DNA of 64,000 bases. It comes from an uncultured Dysgonomonas sp. (GTDB lineage Bacteria > Bacteroidota > Bacteroidia > Bacteroidales > Dysgonomonadaceae). Every line of letters begins with the position of its first letter. The first letter of the stretch is position 1. Positions 9,094 to 18,310 of the stretch are shown here, in pieces. The translations under genes were made by a program, and so were the position numbers. Under the pieces are notes generated by a model. The model made no database searches, had not been told where the DNA came from, and saw nothing but the letters and a program-made list of their open reading frames with translations. The stretch spans positions 1,828,209 through 1,892,208 of the forward strand of contig NZ_LT599032.1 in NCBI RefSeq assembly GCF_900079725.1. The letters run 5' to 3'.

Positions 9094-10596
9094 TTAATTT
9101 AACGATTTATTTAATAAGTAGTACACTTCATTTACTTTCAACTCAAACTTGAAGTTGTTTATAGTTGTATTTTCATCGATAGTCACCAGTTCGATACCTG
9201 CGATATCTGCATAGTCTTCCAACATCTCGGTAGTTACAGAGAACGAGAAACTTGAATGGTGAGTACCTCCTGCCAGAATCCATGCTCCTGCCCCTACTTC
9301 GAGGTTAGGCATTGGTTTCCATAATGCACAAGCTACCGGTAGTTTTGGTAACGGCTTAGGTTCTACCACCTTCACTTCATTTACAATCATACGGAAACGA
9401 TTTCCCATATCTACGATTGTAGCTGCCACACCTTCACCTTTGTGAGCCTGGAATACCAGACGGGCGCAAGTGCGGGCATCGCCTATACCAAGAAAATGAA
9501 CTTCGATACGTGGTTTTGTACCTGTTATATCCGGATTGATTTCCAACATGTGAGATTGCAGAATAGTACTGTTCTCACCGTCGAAATTCAATGTATAATC
9601 TTCGAGGAATGATTGTCCGCCCGGCAAGCCTTGTCCCATCACCCACATGGTACGAACCAATGCAGCCGATTTCCAGTCCCCTTCGGCTCCGAATCCGTAA
9701 CCTTCTGCCATCAGACGTTGCGAAGCAAATCCCATCAATTGTTTCATGCCTGCCAGCTCGTTGAAGCTTGTAGTAAATCCTTTTGCTCCTTTGTCCTGAA
9801 GGAAACGGCGAAGACCTATTTCCTGAGCTGCTGCATCGCGTACAAACTGGTGTTTTTCAGCACCTTTTTTACAATCGGCAGCAAAGTCATATACTTTTTC
9901 ATATTCAGCAACCAATGCATCTATTTCAGCGTCTGTAACCGCTTCTACGTATGGAACCAAAGTAGCAATAGGCGCATTATCGACATGATAACCCAGACGC
10001 ATTTCTGCCTCTACTTTATCTCCGTCTGTCACAGCCACATTATTCATATTGTCTCCGAAGCGGATGATAAGCATATCCTGAGAATCTGCCCATCCTGCGC
10101 AAACACGCATCCAGTTTGCTATCTTAGCCTGAACGCCTTCTTCGCTCCAGTGGCCGACAACTACCTTGCGGTTTTTGCGCATACGGCTTACCATGTGGCC
10201 AAATTCACGGTCTCCATGAGCCGATTGATTCAGATTCATGAAGTCCATATCTATTTCATTCCAAGGAATTTCTTTATTGAATTGAGTATGCAGGTGCATC
10301 AATGGTTTTCTCAGATTCTGAAGTCCTTTGATCCACATTTTAGCCGGAGAGAACGTATGCATCCAAGTGATAACACCTACACATTTAGAATCGTTATTTG
10401 CGTCTTTGAATACTTTCTCCACTTCCGGAGAAGAGTTAGCAGTACCTTTGTAAACAATCTTTACAGGAAGTTTGCCTGAATCATTCAGGGCTTTTACCAT
10501 TTGTGTAGAATGAGAGTCTACTGCAACTACTGCGTCTCCGCCATATAACAATTGTGCGCCGGTTACAAACCAAACTTCTAAATCTTTGAAATTCAT
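9094..10596 (-). CDS. araA: L-arabinose isomerase
   Basis: Converts L-arabinose to L-ribulose in the cytoplasm, using Mn2+. 500 residues as in E. coli AraA. The catalytic and metal residues are visible in context: Glu in GAEGDWK, Glu in SFLEDYTL, His in LQSHMLEINP and His in GGTHHSSFS, the equivalents of E306, E333, H350 and H450. It follows araD by 33 bases and was almost certainly co-transcribed with it. An intrinsic terminator lies directly behind it. Confidence 0.97.
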   Translation of the reverse strand: MNFKDLEVWFVTGAQLLYGGDAVVAVDSHSTQMVKALNDSGKLPVKIVYKGTANSSPEVEKVFKDANNDSKCVGVITWMHTFSPAKMWIKGLQNLRKPLMHLHTQFNKEIPWNEIDMDFMNLNQSAHGDREFGHMVSRMRKNRKVVVGHWSEEGVQAKIANWMRVCAGWADSQDMLIIRFGDNMNNVAVTDGDKVEAEMRLGYHVDNAPIATLVPYVEAVTDAEIDALVAEYEKVYDFAADCKKGAEKHQFVRDAAAQEIGLRRFLQDKGAKGFTTSFNELAGMKQLMGFASQRLMAEGYGFGAEGDWKSAALVRTMWVMGQGLPGGQSFLEDYTLNFDGENSTILQSHMLEINPDITGTKPRIEVHFLGIGDARTCARLVFQAHKGEGVAATIVDMGNRFRMIVNEVKVVEPKPLPKLPVACALWKPMPNLEVGAGAWILAGGTHHSSFSFSVTTEMLEDYADIAGIELVTIDENTTINNFKFELKVNEVYYLLNKSLN

Positions 10597-10629
10597 GATA
10601 TTATTTTTTATAGTTAATGATAAATATTT

Positions 10630-11313
10630 TTACTGTCCGTAATATGCTCCCGGACCATGTTTCCTAAAAAAATGCTTTTTAATAAGCTCCTCGTTCATTT
10701 TTAGTTGAGGATTAATTGAATAGGCGATGTATGCCATTTTTGCCACCTGCTCCAATACTACGGCATTGTGTACCGCATTGTGAGCATCTTTTCCCCAAGA
10801 GAAAGGGCCGTGATTATTTACCAGTACTCCCGGTGTATAATCGGCATTCAGTTCGGCAAAACGTTCTACAATCACATTACCAGTCTCCAATTCGTACTTG
10901 CCTTCAATCTCCGCTTTTGTCATCTGGCGTGTACAGGGAATCTCATCTTTGAAGTAGTCGGCATGAGTAGTCCCTATATTTGGAATATCACAGCCTGCCT
11001 GCGCCCACGATGTTGCATATGTGGAATGAGTATGTACTATACCTCCGATATTCGGAAAGGCTTTATATAATATCAAATGAGTAGCGGTATCCGATGACGG
11101 CTTTAATTTGCCATCCACAATGTTCCCGTCCAAATCGAGAACAACCATATCCTCAGCTTTCATTGTATCATATGATACACCTGACGGTTTTATAACAACC
11201 AAACCTTTTTCACGGTCGATGGCACTAACATTTCCCCAAGTGAAAATTACCAATCCGTGTTTTACTAAATCGAGATTAGCGTCAAATACTTCTTTTTTGA
11301 GTGATTCCAACAT
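10630..11313 (-). CDS. araD: L-ribulose-5-phosphate 4-epimerase
   Basis: Zinc-dependent class II aldolase-family epimerase that turns L-ribulose 5-phosphate into D-xylulose 5-phosphate, the last dedicated step of arabinose use. 227 residues, normal length. The zinc histidines are seen in [16 protein letters not shown], and the conserved GTTHADYF and [10 protein letters not shown] motifs follow. It is the first gene of the araDAB-symporter block. Two palindromic candidate operators lie 118-173 bases before its start codon. Confidence 0.95.
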   Translation of the reverse strand: MLESLKKEVFDANLDLVKHGLVIFTWGNVSAIDREKGLVVIKPSGVSYDTMKAEDMVVLDLDGNIVDGKLKPSSDTATHLILYKAFPNIGGIVHTHSTYATSWAQAGCDIPNIGTTHADYFKDEIPCTRQMTKAEIEGKYELETGNVIVERFAELNADYTPGVLVNNHGPFSWGKDAHNAVHNAVVLEQVAKMAYIAYSINPQLKMNEELIKKHFFRKHGPGAYYGQ

Positions 11314-11430
11314 AATGGTATATATGGTTCATTTACATTAGGTGTTTTTCGCGACTCGGCATAACCCCCATAAATAGTGTTTCTGCACTCGCTACTTAAA
11401 ACGTTCTATACTATAAGGCTCTCTTTAAAT

Positions 11431-11449
11431 AAGTGTAACGTTTACACTT
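11431..11449. promoter_or_regulatory. Candidate AraR operator, site 1
   Basis: Perfect palindrome AAGTGTAACGTTTACACTT (8-bp arms, 3-base centre), with half sites AAGTGT and ACACTT separated by 7 bases, in front of araD. Assignment to AraR is inferred from position and from the recurring half site. Confidence 0.65.
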
Positions 11450-11460
11450 GCAATATTAGC

Positions 11461-11486
11461 AATAAGTGTCGAATTGTACACTTATT
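11461..11486. promoter_or_regulatory. Candidate AraR operator, site 2
   Basis: Inverted repeat with perfect arms AATAAGTGT and ACACTTATT (8-base centre), sharing the AAGTGT...ACACTT half sites of site 1 and lying 11 bases from it. Between the two sites the minus strand reads TAATATTG (11451-11458), close to a -7 box, so both sites could bracket the araD promoter. Confidence 0.6.
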
Positions 11487-11589
11487 TTTTATATGTTGTA
11501 AAACATATTTAGAAGAAAAGTATTCTCAAAAGCAAAAAAAGAGAGTAAGCAACTCACTTATATATATATAACAAAATATGATTTTGTTT

Positions 11590-12306
11590 TTACAGCGAAA
11601 AGTAATATCCTTTTTGAAGAAGCTGATCATACTTTTCTTTGTTGAAAGTATAATAAAACGCACCTCTCTTCGAGCTCGATTTATCTTTATCATCCTGTTT
11701 TTCGAGGATTTCCATCTCCAGTATCTTTTTCCGGAAATTACGTTTATCCAAAGTAGTCTGATAAATGGCTTCGTAAAGCGCCTGCAATTGTGGCAAGGTA
11801 AATTTCTCCGGCAGCAGGTTAAAACCAATGGGCTGCGTTGCTGTCTTCTTCCTTAATATTTCGATAGTATCGCGCAACATCTGGTTGTGGTCAAATACGA
11901 GCTTACCAACCTTTTCCACTTCTTCCCACCTTGCATTGTGAATCTCACATACACTTTCGTCAAACATCTCCAAATCTATCAATGCATAATAGGCAATCGA
12001 TACAACGCGCTCACCCTCGTCACGGCCAATTTCGCCATAAGTACCCACCTGTTCCATATATACATCTTGTATGCCTGTATATTCAAGTACCACACGGGAT
12101 ACAGTCTCCGACAGACTTTCATCGGATCGTAGAAATCCTCCCATTAATGTATCTTGTCCTTCCTGCGGCTCAAATTTACGCTTTGAAATAAGTAAATATA
12201 ATTTACCTTCTTTAAAGCCAAGGATTATACAATCGACTGAGACATAAAACCTTTCCTGTTCTCTGTAAAATAATGGAGTCATGTATGCGTTTTTATATTT
12301 ATGCAA
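11590..12306 (-). CDS. araR: Nudix-family arabinose repressor, AraR type
   Basis: A Nudix-like sensor domain (about residues 15-150) is followed by a winged helix (about 160-238), the architecture of NrtR/AraR regulators. In Bacteroides the AraR member of this family represses arabinose genes and is released by L-arabinose. The Nudix box is degenerate (GGFLRSDESLSETVSRVVLEY): the Glu after Arg is Val and the last acidic position is Tyr, so hydrolysis is unlikely and ligand sensing is expected. It sits upstream of araD on the same strand, separated by the candidate operators. Start is uncertain: an internal ATG at 12282 also works, since a second TATATTTG overlaps the first ATG. Confidence 0.87.
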   Translation of the reverse strand: MHKYKNAYMTPLFYREQERFYVSVDCIILGFKEGKLYLLISKRKFEPQEGQDTLMGGFLRSDESLSETVSRVVLEYTGIQDVYMEQVGTYGEIGRDEGERVVSIAYYALIDLEMFDESVCEIHNARWEEVEKVGKLVFDHNQMLRDTIEILRKKTATQPIGFNLLPEKFTLPQLQALYEAIYQTTLDKRNFRKKILEMEILEKQDDKDKSSSKRGAFYYTFNKEKYDQLLQKGYYFSL

Positions 12307-12330
12307 ATATATGCATAATTTCAGTTTATT

Positions 12331-12349
12331 AAGTGTATTAAATACGTTT
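12331..12349. promoter_or_regulatory. Degenerate third AraR-like site upstream of araR
   Basis: AAGTGTATTAAATACGTTT keeps the AAGTGT half site, the 7-base spacer and a degraded second half (ACGTTT for ACACTT). Position just downstream of the likely araR promoter suggests autoregulation. Weak on its own. Confidence 0.35.
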
Positions 12350-12364
12350 TATTTTCACAACCAG

Positions 12365-12393
12365 CAAATATAGCATATTTTTTCTTTTTGCAA
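12365..12393 (-). promoter_or_regulatory. Promoter for araR
   Basis: On the minus strand TTG (12393-12391), 18 bases, then TATATTTG (12372-12365): a good match to the Bacteroidetes -33/-7 promoter. It lies about 59 bases before the first ATG of araR. Confidence 0.6.
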
Positions 12394-12545
12394 CATTTTA
12401 AATAATTTAATTATAGTAGAGATTCGGACTGCAACACGAAAAAGTTCGATAAAAACTCTTATGAATTCGTTTCACAATCAGGTTTATCCAGCAAAAAAGT
12501 TTAACTTTAAGCCTGTTTTCCAAAAACACTTATAGCTTAGTTAAG

Positions 12546-12553
12546 TATATTTG
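12546..12553 (+). promoter_or_regulatory. -7 box (TATATTTG) for the GH43-like gene
   Basis: Consensus TAnnTTTG. Transcription would begin near 12560, so the ATG at 12558 cannot be used in a normal leader and the ATG at 12573 is favoured. Confidence 0.5.
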
Positions 12554-12572
12554 TTTAATGCATAATATTATC

Positions 12573-13691
12573 ATGAACCTGACATTGAAGTTTTCGGCCA
12601 TCCTCTTTGTATTACTCTCTTTAGTATCTTCATGTAAGAAGAAAGAAGCAAGTACCCAGCAATCCGGAGACGCCCCCACCGAAACATATACGAACCCATT
12701 ATTACAAACCGGGGCACGTCCATGGGCCACATATCATAATGGGAACTATTATTATCTTCAGGATAGTGATAATAAAATCATACTATGGCAGACGCAGGAT
12801 ATTACCGACCTAAAAAATGCGCCAAACAAAGAAGTATGGATACCCAAAGATAAGGACAATTCATTTCATATCTGGGGCCCCGAACTGCACCGGATAGATA
12901 ATAAGTGGTATATTTATTTTGCCGCAGATGACGGCAATACGGATAACCACCAGATTTATGTTATAGAAAACACATCGGAAAATCCTTTCGATGGTGAATT
13001 TGCAATGAAAGGATCTATAAAGACGGATAAGGAAAACAATTGGGCTATTCTTCCCAGTGTATTCTCCCATAATAATGAACTGTATATGATTTGGTCCGGC
13101 TGGCAAAAGCGCAGAATAGAGGCCGAAACCCAATGTATTTATATTGCCAGAATGGAGAATCCGTGGACATTGGCTTCGGACAGAATACTAATCTCCAAAC
13201 CTGAATATGAATGGGAACGGCAATGGATAAATCCCGACGGAAGCAAAACCGGTTACCCGATCTATGTAAATGAAGACCCGCATTACTTCCATACAAAGAA
13301 TAAGGACAAAGTACTCATCTATTACTCGGCCAGCGGCACATGGACACCATACTATTCGGTAGGAATGTTGTATGCCGATGCAAATAGTGACTTACTAAAT
13401 CCTTCGTCATGGACAAAATCGGAAAAACCTGTTTTTACCCAGAACCCCGAAAATCAGGTATTCGCCACAGGTAGTCCTTGTTTTATACCATCCCCTGACC
13501 AGCAGGAAATATATTTTCTATATCAGGCGCGTGCCATAGATAAAGAGCCTTACGGTTCTCTTCCTTCGGGAGATATGGATACCCGATCACCTCGATTGCA
13601 GAAGATGGAATGGGGAGAGGATGGTTTTCCTGTATTAGGAGAGGCTTTGTCCGAAATAGATAAAATTAAAAAACCATCCGGAACAAAGTGA
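12573..13691 (+). CDS. GH43-like lipoprotein with lost catalytic residues
   Basis: Five-bladed propeller protein of the GH43 arabinofuranosidase/xylosidase family. From the ATG at 12573 it begins with a lipoprotein signal (MNLTLKFSAILFVLLSLVSSC), so it is lipid-anchored in the envelope. It aligns by eye with a GH43 group that reads GADPW, IWAPELH, WAIDG, NEGPQ and APGHNSF. Here these read GARPW (Arg49), IWGPELH, WAILP (Leu160), NEDPH (Glu234 kept) and ATGSPCF (Ser301). The catalytic-base Asp, the pKa-modulating Asp and the conserved His are therefore replaced while the acid Glu remains. It is probably not a hydrolase; sugar binding is the obvious alternative. It is upstream of an HTCS regulator and divergent from araR. 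Confidence 0.8.
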   Translation: MNLTLKFSAILFVLLSLVSSCKKKEASTQQSGDAPTETYTNPLLQTGARPWATYHNGNYYYLQDSDNKIILWQTQDITDLKNAPNKEVWIPKDKDNSFHIWGPELHRIDNKWYIYFAADDGNTDNHQIYVIENTSENPFDGEFAMKGSIKTDKENNWAILPSVFSHNNELYMIWSGWQKRRIEAETQCIYIARMENPWTLASDRILISKPEYEWERQWINPDGSKTGYPIYVNEDPHYFHTKNKDKVLIYYSASGTWTPYYSVGMLYADANSDLLNPSSWTKSEKPVFTQNPENQVFATGSPCFIPSPDQQEIYFLYQARAIDKEPYGSLPSGDMDTRSPRLQKMEWGEDGFPVLGEALSEIDKIKKPSGTK

Positions 13692-13709
13692 GGTCGCAGA
13701 CCTATTTAT

Positions 13710-13717
13710 TACTTTTG
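13710..13717 (+). promoter_or_regulatory. -7 box (TACTTTTG) for the HTCS gene
   Basis: TACTTTTG fits TAnnTTTG, 89 bases before the chosen HTCS start and directly after a short perfect hairpin AGGTC-GCA-GACCT next to the GH43-like stop codon. Confidence 0.45.
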
Positions 13718-13805
13718 TATATATAATAGCAAAAATCGGTTACTATTGAATGATGTAGCATCAATATCTTCTTTCACTTGCAATCCTCACCATCAAAAAA
13801 ACATA

Positions 13806-16800
13806 ATGAAGAGACTTTGGTTATTTTTTCTGTTGATATGTCTTTTACCTGACTCACTGCCTGCACAGCAGTTCTTTTTCAAAAAGTATCAGGTAGAGGA
13901 CGGATTGTCTCACAATTCGTCATGGTGCATATTACAGGATAGCTATGGTTTTATGTGGTTTGGAACAAGCGACGGGCTTAACCGGTTCGACGGAAGAAAA
14001 TTTAAAGTCTATAGAAATGACATACAGGATAACTTTTCATTAGGAAACAATTCGGTACAGGCATTGTTAGAAGATAAAAACAGGGATATCTGGATAGGTA
14101 CAAGTAGCGGGATGTATGTGTATGACAGAAAAGGTGACAGATTCAGGCATTTCGATAAAAAAACGCAATATGGTGTTTCTATCAGCGGAGAGGTTAGGAA
14201 AATTATCAGAACAAGTAAAGGACTTATCTGGATAGCCACTCTTGGACAAGGCCTTTTTATATACAACCCCGAAACGGATGATCTAATCCAGAATAGCCAA
14301 CAGACTTCGTTTGCATGGGATATATGCGAAGACAACTCTTCCCGCGTCTATTCTTCTTCGTTGCAGGAAGGACTGATATGCTATGATAAAGATGGTAAAT
14401 ATATAGAATCGTTAGCATTGTTCCCTGATAAAAAAGATCAGGGAAACCTGAAAATAAACTGTATACAAACTATTGGTGACAAAGTTTGGTTCAGTGTAGG
14501 AACAAATAATCTGGGAGTTCTGAACAGTACCACAATGCAGATATCTTATTACAGTAGCAACCAGAATATAGGCACAATAAGAGCTATTTCTCAGTTTTCG
14601 GAATGGGAACTTCTCGTTGGATCGGATAATGGCTTGTATATATTCAATATACAACACAATGAATTTATACGCATCGACAATCCTCTGGATGCGCGCAGCC
14701 TGAGCGACCAGTCTATCTACAGTATACTTAAGGATGTGGAGGGCGGCTTCTGGATTTCCACGTATCTGGGTGGAGTAAATTACCTGCCGCAACAAACAAA
14801 GGTATTCGAATATTATAGCCCCACCTATATACCTTTATTGAGTACGGGTAAAGTAATCAGTCGCGTCTGTGAGGATAAGGACAGGAATATCTGGGTGGGC
14901 GCGCAGGATGGCTTGAAATTCCTTAATCACAGGACACAGCAGCTGGAAACGCACACGATACCCGGAAAAATACAAAAGCTAGATGTCCGTTCCTTATTGT
15001 TCGATGATGAAAACTTATGGATAGGAACCTATGCCGAAGGGCTGAAAGTATACAATCCCGAAACGAGGAAAATGACCGAGTATTATCACGCCAGAGAATC
15101 GTCTGTTACAATCTGCAGTAATGATGTCCTGTCCCTTTACAAAGACAGCAGGAACGATATTTATATCGGTACTAGTTGGGGACTTTGCAAGTATAACCGG
15201 ACAAAAGATAATTTCGAAACCCTCAATTTTGTCGGCACTATGACTTCCGTTTCGGACATATTGGAAGATAATGAAAACCAATTATGGATAGCAACCTCCA
15301 ACTCCGGTGCATTCCGATATAACCCTGAAAACAATCAGTGGAAGCATTATACACATGGCGAAAAAATATCCAATTCAATAACAAGCAATGCTATAATTAC
15401 CCTCTTCAAAGATACAGGAGGCAGAATGTGGTTCGGTACAAATGGCGGTGGCTTATGTTATTTTAATGCGGATAGCGAGTCGTTTACCGATTTCGATCCC
15501 CATAATCAGACTTTACCCAACAATGTAATCTACTCGATGGAAGAAGATAATCAGGGTGATTTCTGGATATCGAGCAATGCCGGGTTACTGAGAGTAAATC
15601 CCCAAAATAAGGCGATCAGAAAACTTTTCACACAAGAAGACGGGCTGCAAAGTAATCAGTTCAATTATAAAGCTTCCCTGAAAGCCAGTACCGGAAAACT
15701 TTACTTTGGAGGCATTAACGGGTTTAATGCCTTTTACCCGAACGAGTTTAAAGAAAACAACTATATACCACCCGTTTACATTGTGGATATCAGATTATAC
15801 AACACCGATGAGAGTAAGAGCAAAGAATTGCTGAACTTGTCCGAACCGATATACATGGCAAAACAAATAGCCCTACCCTATGACAATAACAGCATTGTTC
15901 TTGAGTTTGGCGCACTCAGCTACGAAGAACCGAACAGAAACAGATACATGTATATGCTGGAAGGGTTTGACAAAGACTGGGTAAATAGCGAGAACTCAAA
16001 TATAGCATCTTACACGAACCTGCCTCCGGGACAATATACCTTCAAAGTAAAGGGCGCCAACAACGACAATAAATGGAATGAGCAGGGAGCAAACATCAAA
16101 GTGAGAATCCTTCCCCCTTGGTGGAGGTCTGTACCTGCATATATTATCTACGCATTATGTATCATCACTTCTCTTTTCTTTATTATCAGATATTTCATCA
16201 CCCGGTCGGACAGAAAACTAAGCCGACAGATGGAGGAATACCGTATAGAAAAAGAGAAAGAGGTGTATCAATCCAAGATAAGTTTCTTCGTGAATCTGAT
16301 ACATGAAATCAGAACCCCATTGAGTCTGATAAAGCTGCCTTTGGATAAGTTGACAGAGAAACGGCACGAAGATGCAAAATCAGCTAATTACCTGACGGTT
16401 ATCAACAAGAACGTAAATTATTTACTCGACATAGTCAACCAGCTTCTGGACTTTCAGAAAATAGAAAATCAAAATATACAACTTACACTTAAAGATGAAA
16501 AGATAAACAGCCTCTTACAGGAAATATACACCCAATTCACCCATTCGGCAGAGTTGAAAAACATCGACCTAAGCATTTCATTACCGGAAAATGAAACATT
16601 CGCCTTAGTCGATAAAGAAAAGATTATGAAAATCATCGTTAATCTTCTGGGTAACGCGATCAAATTTACAAAATCGAAAATAGAGCTTCGATTGGAATCT
16701 TTTGACGACCACTTTGAAATAAGTGTATCTGATGACGGACCAGGCATTCGCGATGAAGAAAAAGACAAGGTCTTCGACCCTTTTTATCAAACAGGTACAA

Positions 16801-17783
16801 AAAGTAAAACAAGTGCCGGAACAGGTATAGGATTGGCTTTCTCTAAAATGCTATCAGAAAACCACAAAGGTAGCCTGTCACTGAGCGATAATGCCTGGGG
16901 AGGAGCATCGTTTATTCTGTCCATCCCTAAATTGTATGACGAAGAGGCTCTCATAGAATCTGTTCAAACAGAAGAAGTTTTACAATCATCCGAAATCGCA
17001 GATACAGCAATCGACACGGCCTCTTCTTTCAAAGATTTCAGTATTCTATTGGTAGAAGACAATACAGAATTACTCGATATGGTTGCCGATTCACTAACTC
17101 CCTTCTTCTCTATATTGAAATCGGGCAACGGGAAAGAAGCCTTAAATATATTATCTGAAAATAACATCGACCTTATCGTAAGTGATGTGATGATGCCCGA
17201 AATGGACGGATTCGAATTGTGCAAAACCATCAAATCCGACATTAGCTATAGCCATATACCTGTTGTCTTACTAACAGCAAAAGTAACACTCGATGCTAAG
17301 ATAGAAGGTATGGAATATGGTGCAGACGTATATCTCGAAAAGCCTTTTTCAATCAAGCAACTACATAAACAGATAGAAAATCTCCTGAAACTCAGGCTAT
17401 CTCTCCAAAAAATAATTACTACATCTCCTGTTTCCTCGGCTATAGACATAGCTATGCCAAAGAAAGACAAGGAATTTATTGAGAGACTCCATACTGAAAT
17501 AGAAAAGCACATCACCGAACCGGATTTTTCTATTGACACCATCGCTGAGACTATGTTTATGAGCCGCTCCAGCTTCTACCGCAAAATGAAAGGTGTCACA
17601 GGTCTGTCTCCGAATGATTATCTGAAGACATTCCGTCTGAATAAAGCAGCAGAGTTGTTGCGTGAAGGGGAATTACCTATCTCTGAGATATGCGAAAAAG
17701 TAGCATTCAGTTCCTCATCCTATTTTGCAAAGTGCTTCAAGGCTCAGTTTGGAGTATTGCCGAAGGATTATCCGGGTAATTAA
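13806..17783 (+). CDS. Hybrid two-component sensor/regulator (HTCS)
   Basis: One-protein signalling system that senses an oligosaccharide in the periplasm and activates transcription. From the ATG at 13806 (1325 residues; the frame opens at 13746 but those 20 residues precede a good signal peptide MKRLWLFFLLICLLPDSLPA). Layout: two-bladed-repeat propeller with many IWIGT/GLY units (about 20-680), Y_Y_Y domain (690-760), transmembrane helix (776-797), histidine kinase with phospho-His 833 in LIHEIRTPLSL, HATPase (about 935-1050), receiver with phospho-Asp 1127 in VSDVMMPEMDG, and an AraC-type DNA-binding domain (1221-1325). All key residues are intact. Unusually, no SusC/SusD pair is beside it; the neighbour is the GH43-like lipoprotein. 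Confidence 0.94.
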   Translation: MKRLWLFFLLICLLPDSLPAQQFFFKKYQVEDGLSHNSSWCILQDSYGFMWFGTSDGLNRFDGRKFKVYRNDIQDNFSLGNNSVQALLEDKNRDIWIGTSSGMYVYDRKGDRFRHFDKKTQYGVSISGEVRKIIRTSKGLIWIATLGQGLFIYNPETDDLIQNSQQTSFAWDICEDNSSRVYSSSLQEGLICYDKDGKYIESLALFPDKKDQGNLKINCIQTIGDKVWFSVGTNNLGVLNSTTMQISYYSSNQNIGTIRAISQFSEWELLVGSDNGLYIFNIQHNEFIRIDNPLDARSLSDQSIYSILKDVEGGFWISTYLGGVNYLPQQTKVFEYYSPTYIPLLSTGKVISRVCEDKDRNIWVGAQDGLKFLNHRTQQLETHTIPGKIQKLDVRSLLFDDENLWIGTYAEGLKVYNPETRKMTEYYHARESSVTICSNDVLSLYKDSRNDIYIGTSWGLCKYNRTKDNFETLNFVGTMTSVSDILEDNENQLWIATSNSGAFRYNPENNQWKHYTHGEKISNSITSNAIITLFKDTGGRMWFGTNGGGLCYFNADSESFTDFDPHNQTLPNNVIYSMEEDNQGDFWISSNAGLLRVNPQNKAIRKLFTQEDGLQSNQFNYKASLKASTGKLYFGGINGFNAFYPNEFKENNYIPPVYIVDIRLYNTDESKSKELLNLSEPIYMAKQIALPYDNNSIVLEFGALSYEEPNRNRYMYMLEGFDKDWVNSENSNIASYTNLPPGQYTFKVKGANNDNKWNEQGANIKVRILPPWWRSVPAYIIYALCIITSLFFIIRYFITRSDRKLSRQMEEYRIEKEKEVYQSKISFFVNLIHEIRTPLSLIKLPLDKLTEKRHEDAKSANYLTVINKNVNYLLDIVNQLLDFQKIENQNIQLTLKDEKINSLLQEIYTQFTHSAELKNIDLSISLPENETFALVDKEKIMKIIVNLLGNAIKFTKSKIELRLESFDDHFEISVSDDGPGIRDEEKDKVFDPFYQTGTKSKTSAGTGIGLAFSKMLSENHKGSLSLSDNAWGGASFILSIPKLYDEEALIESVQTEEVLQSSEIADTAIDTASSFKDFSILLVEDNTELLDMVADSLTPFFSILKSGNGKEALNILSENNIDLIVSDVMMPEMDGFELCKTIKSDISYSHIPVVLLTAKVTLDAKIEGMEYGADVYLEKPFSIKQLHKQIENLLKLRLSLQKIITTSPVSSAIDIAMPKKDKEFIERLHTEIEKHITEPDFSIDTIAETMFMSRSSFYRKMKGVTGLSPNDYLKTFRLNKAAELLREGELPISEICEKVAFSSSSYFAKCFKAQFGVLPKDYPGN

Positions 17784-17846
17784 GTAATCAGGATAAATTA
17801 ATGCCGTATTTTAATGTTCAATTATTTTCTCCATTTTTTCTACGCG

Positions 17847-18310
17847 CAATCAAAGATTGCTTGTGTTCCTTTTGTCCAAAGCCCCAAAAGGAACCAAAAA
17901 CTCTTTAGCGCCCGCTTCAAAGGCCGACCCGTTAACAGCAGAGACGGCTAAACGAAAAAACTCGCTGGAAAGTTTCTGATATCTGAATACTCAGATAAGC
18001 TCAAACACGTTTTCGTTTTTTAGCCTTTCTCTTCTGACGGGTACCCGTCTGTGAAGCATACGGCGCAAGGCTGACGCGGATTTAATCACCAATTGGCTTC
18101 GCCCTACTCGTGCGTCAGCGGATGCGCATTAGTGACGCAGGCGGGTACCTGCCCGGTGCAGTCGGCGTGAAAAGGGACGGGGCGATAGCCCGTTCGTCAC
18201 TTTTAGCCGGCAAACCGTTGACAGGTCGCCGAGGAACGAAGCGCTAGCCTTTTGCTTCCTTTTGGGCAATGCCAAAAGGAAGGACAAGCCCGGGAGGGCG
18301 CGGCAGTAAT
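17847..18310. repeat. GC-rich structured intergenic element bounded by related hairpins
   Basis: A gene-free block clearly richer in G+C than its surroundings. Near the left end is a hairpin GTTCCTTTTG / CAAAAGGAAC (17865-17874, 17885-17894). Near the right end is a hairpin CTTCCTTTTGG / CCAAAAGGAAG (18255-18265, 18272-18282) with nearly the same arms. Inside lie palindromes GACGGGTACCCGTC (18036-18049) and GGCGGGTACCTGCC (near 18140), plus GCTGACGC paired with GCGTCAGC. It resembles a non-autonomous mobile or repetitive element, or a structured RNA. No protein is supported. Confidence 0.55.

Noticed and set aside
9613-10479. 288-codon open frame opposite araA
   Set aside because: araA is certain on the minus strand. 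The plus frame has a His/Cys/Phe-rich composition and no motif.
11377-11571. 64-codon open frame between araR and araD
   Set aside because: It covers the palindromic operators and the likely araD promoter and has no recognisable features.
17847-18310. GC-rich element as RNase P RNA or tmRNA
   Set aside because: None of the conserved core sequences of these RNAs could be seen.
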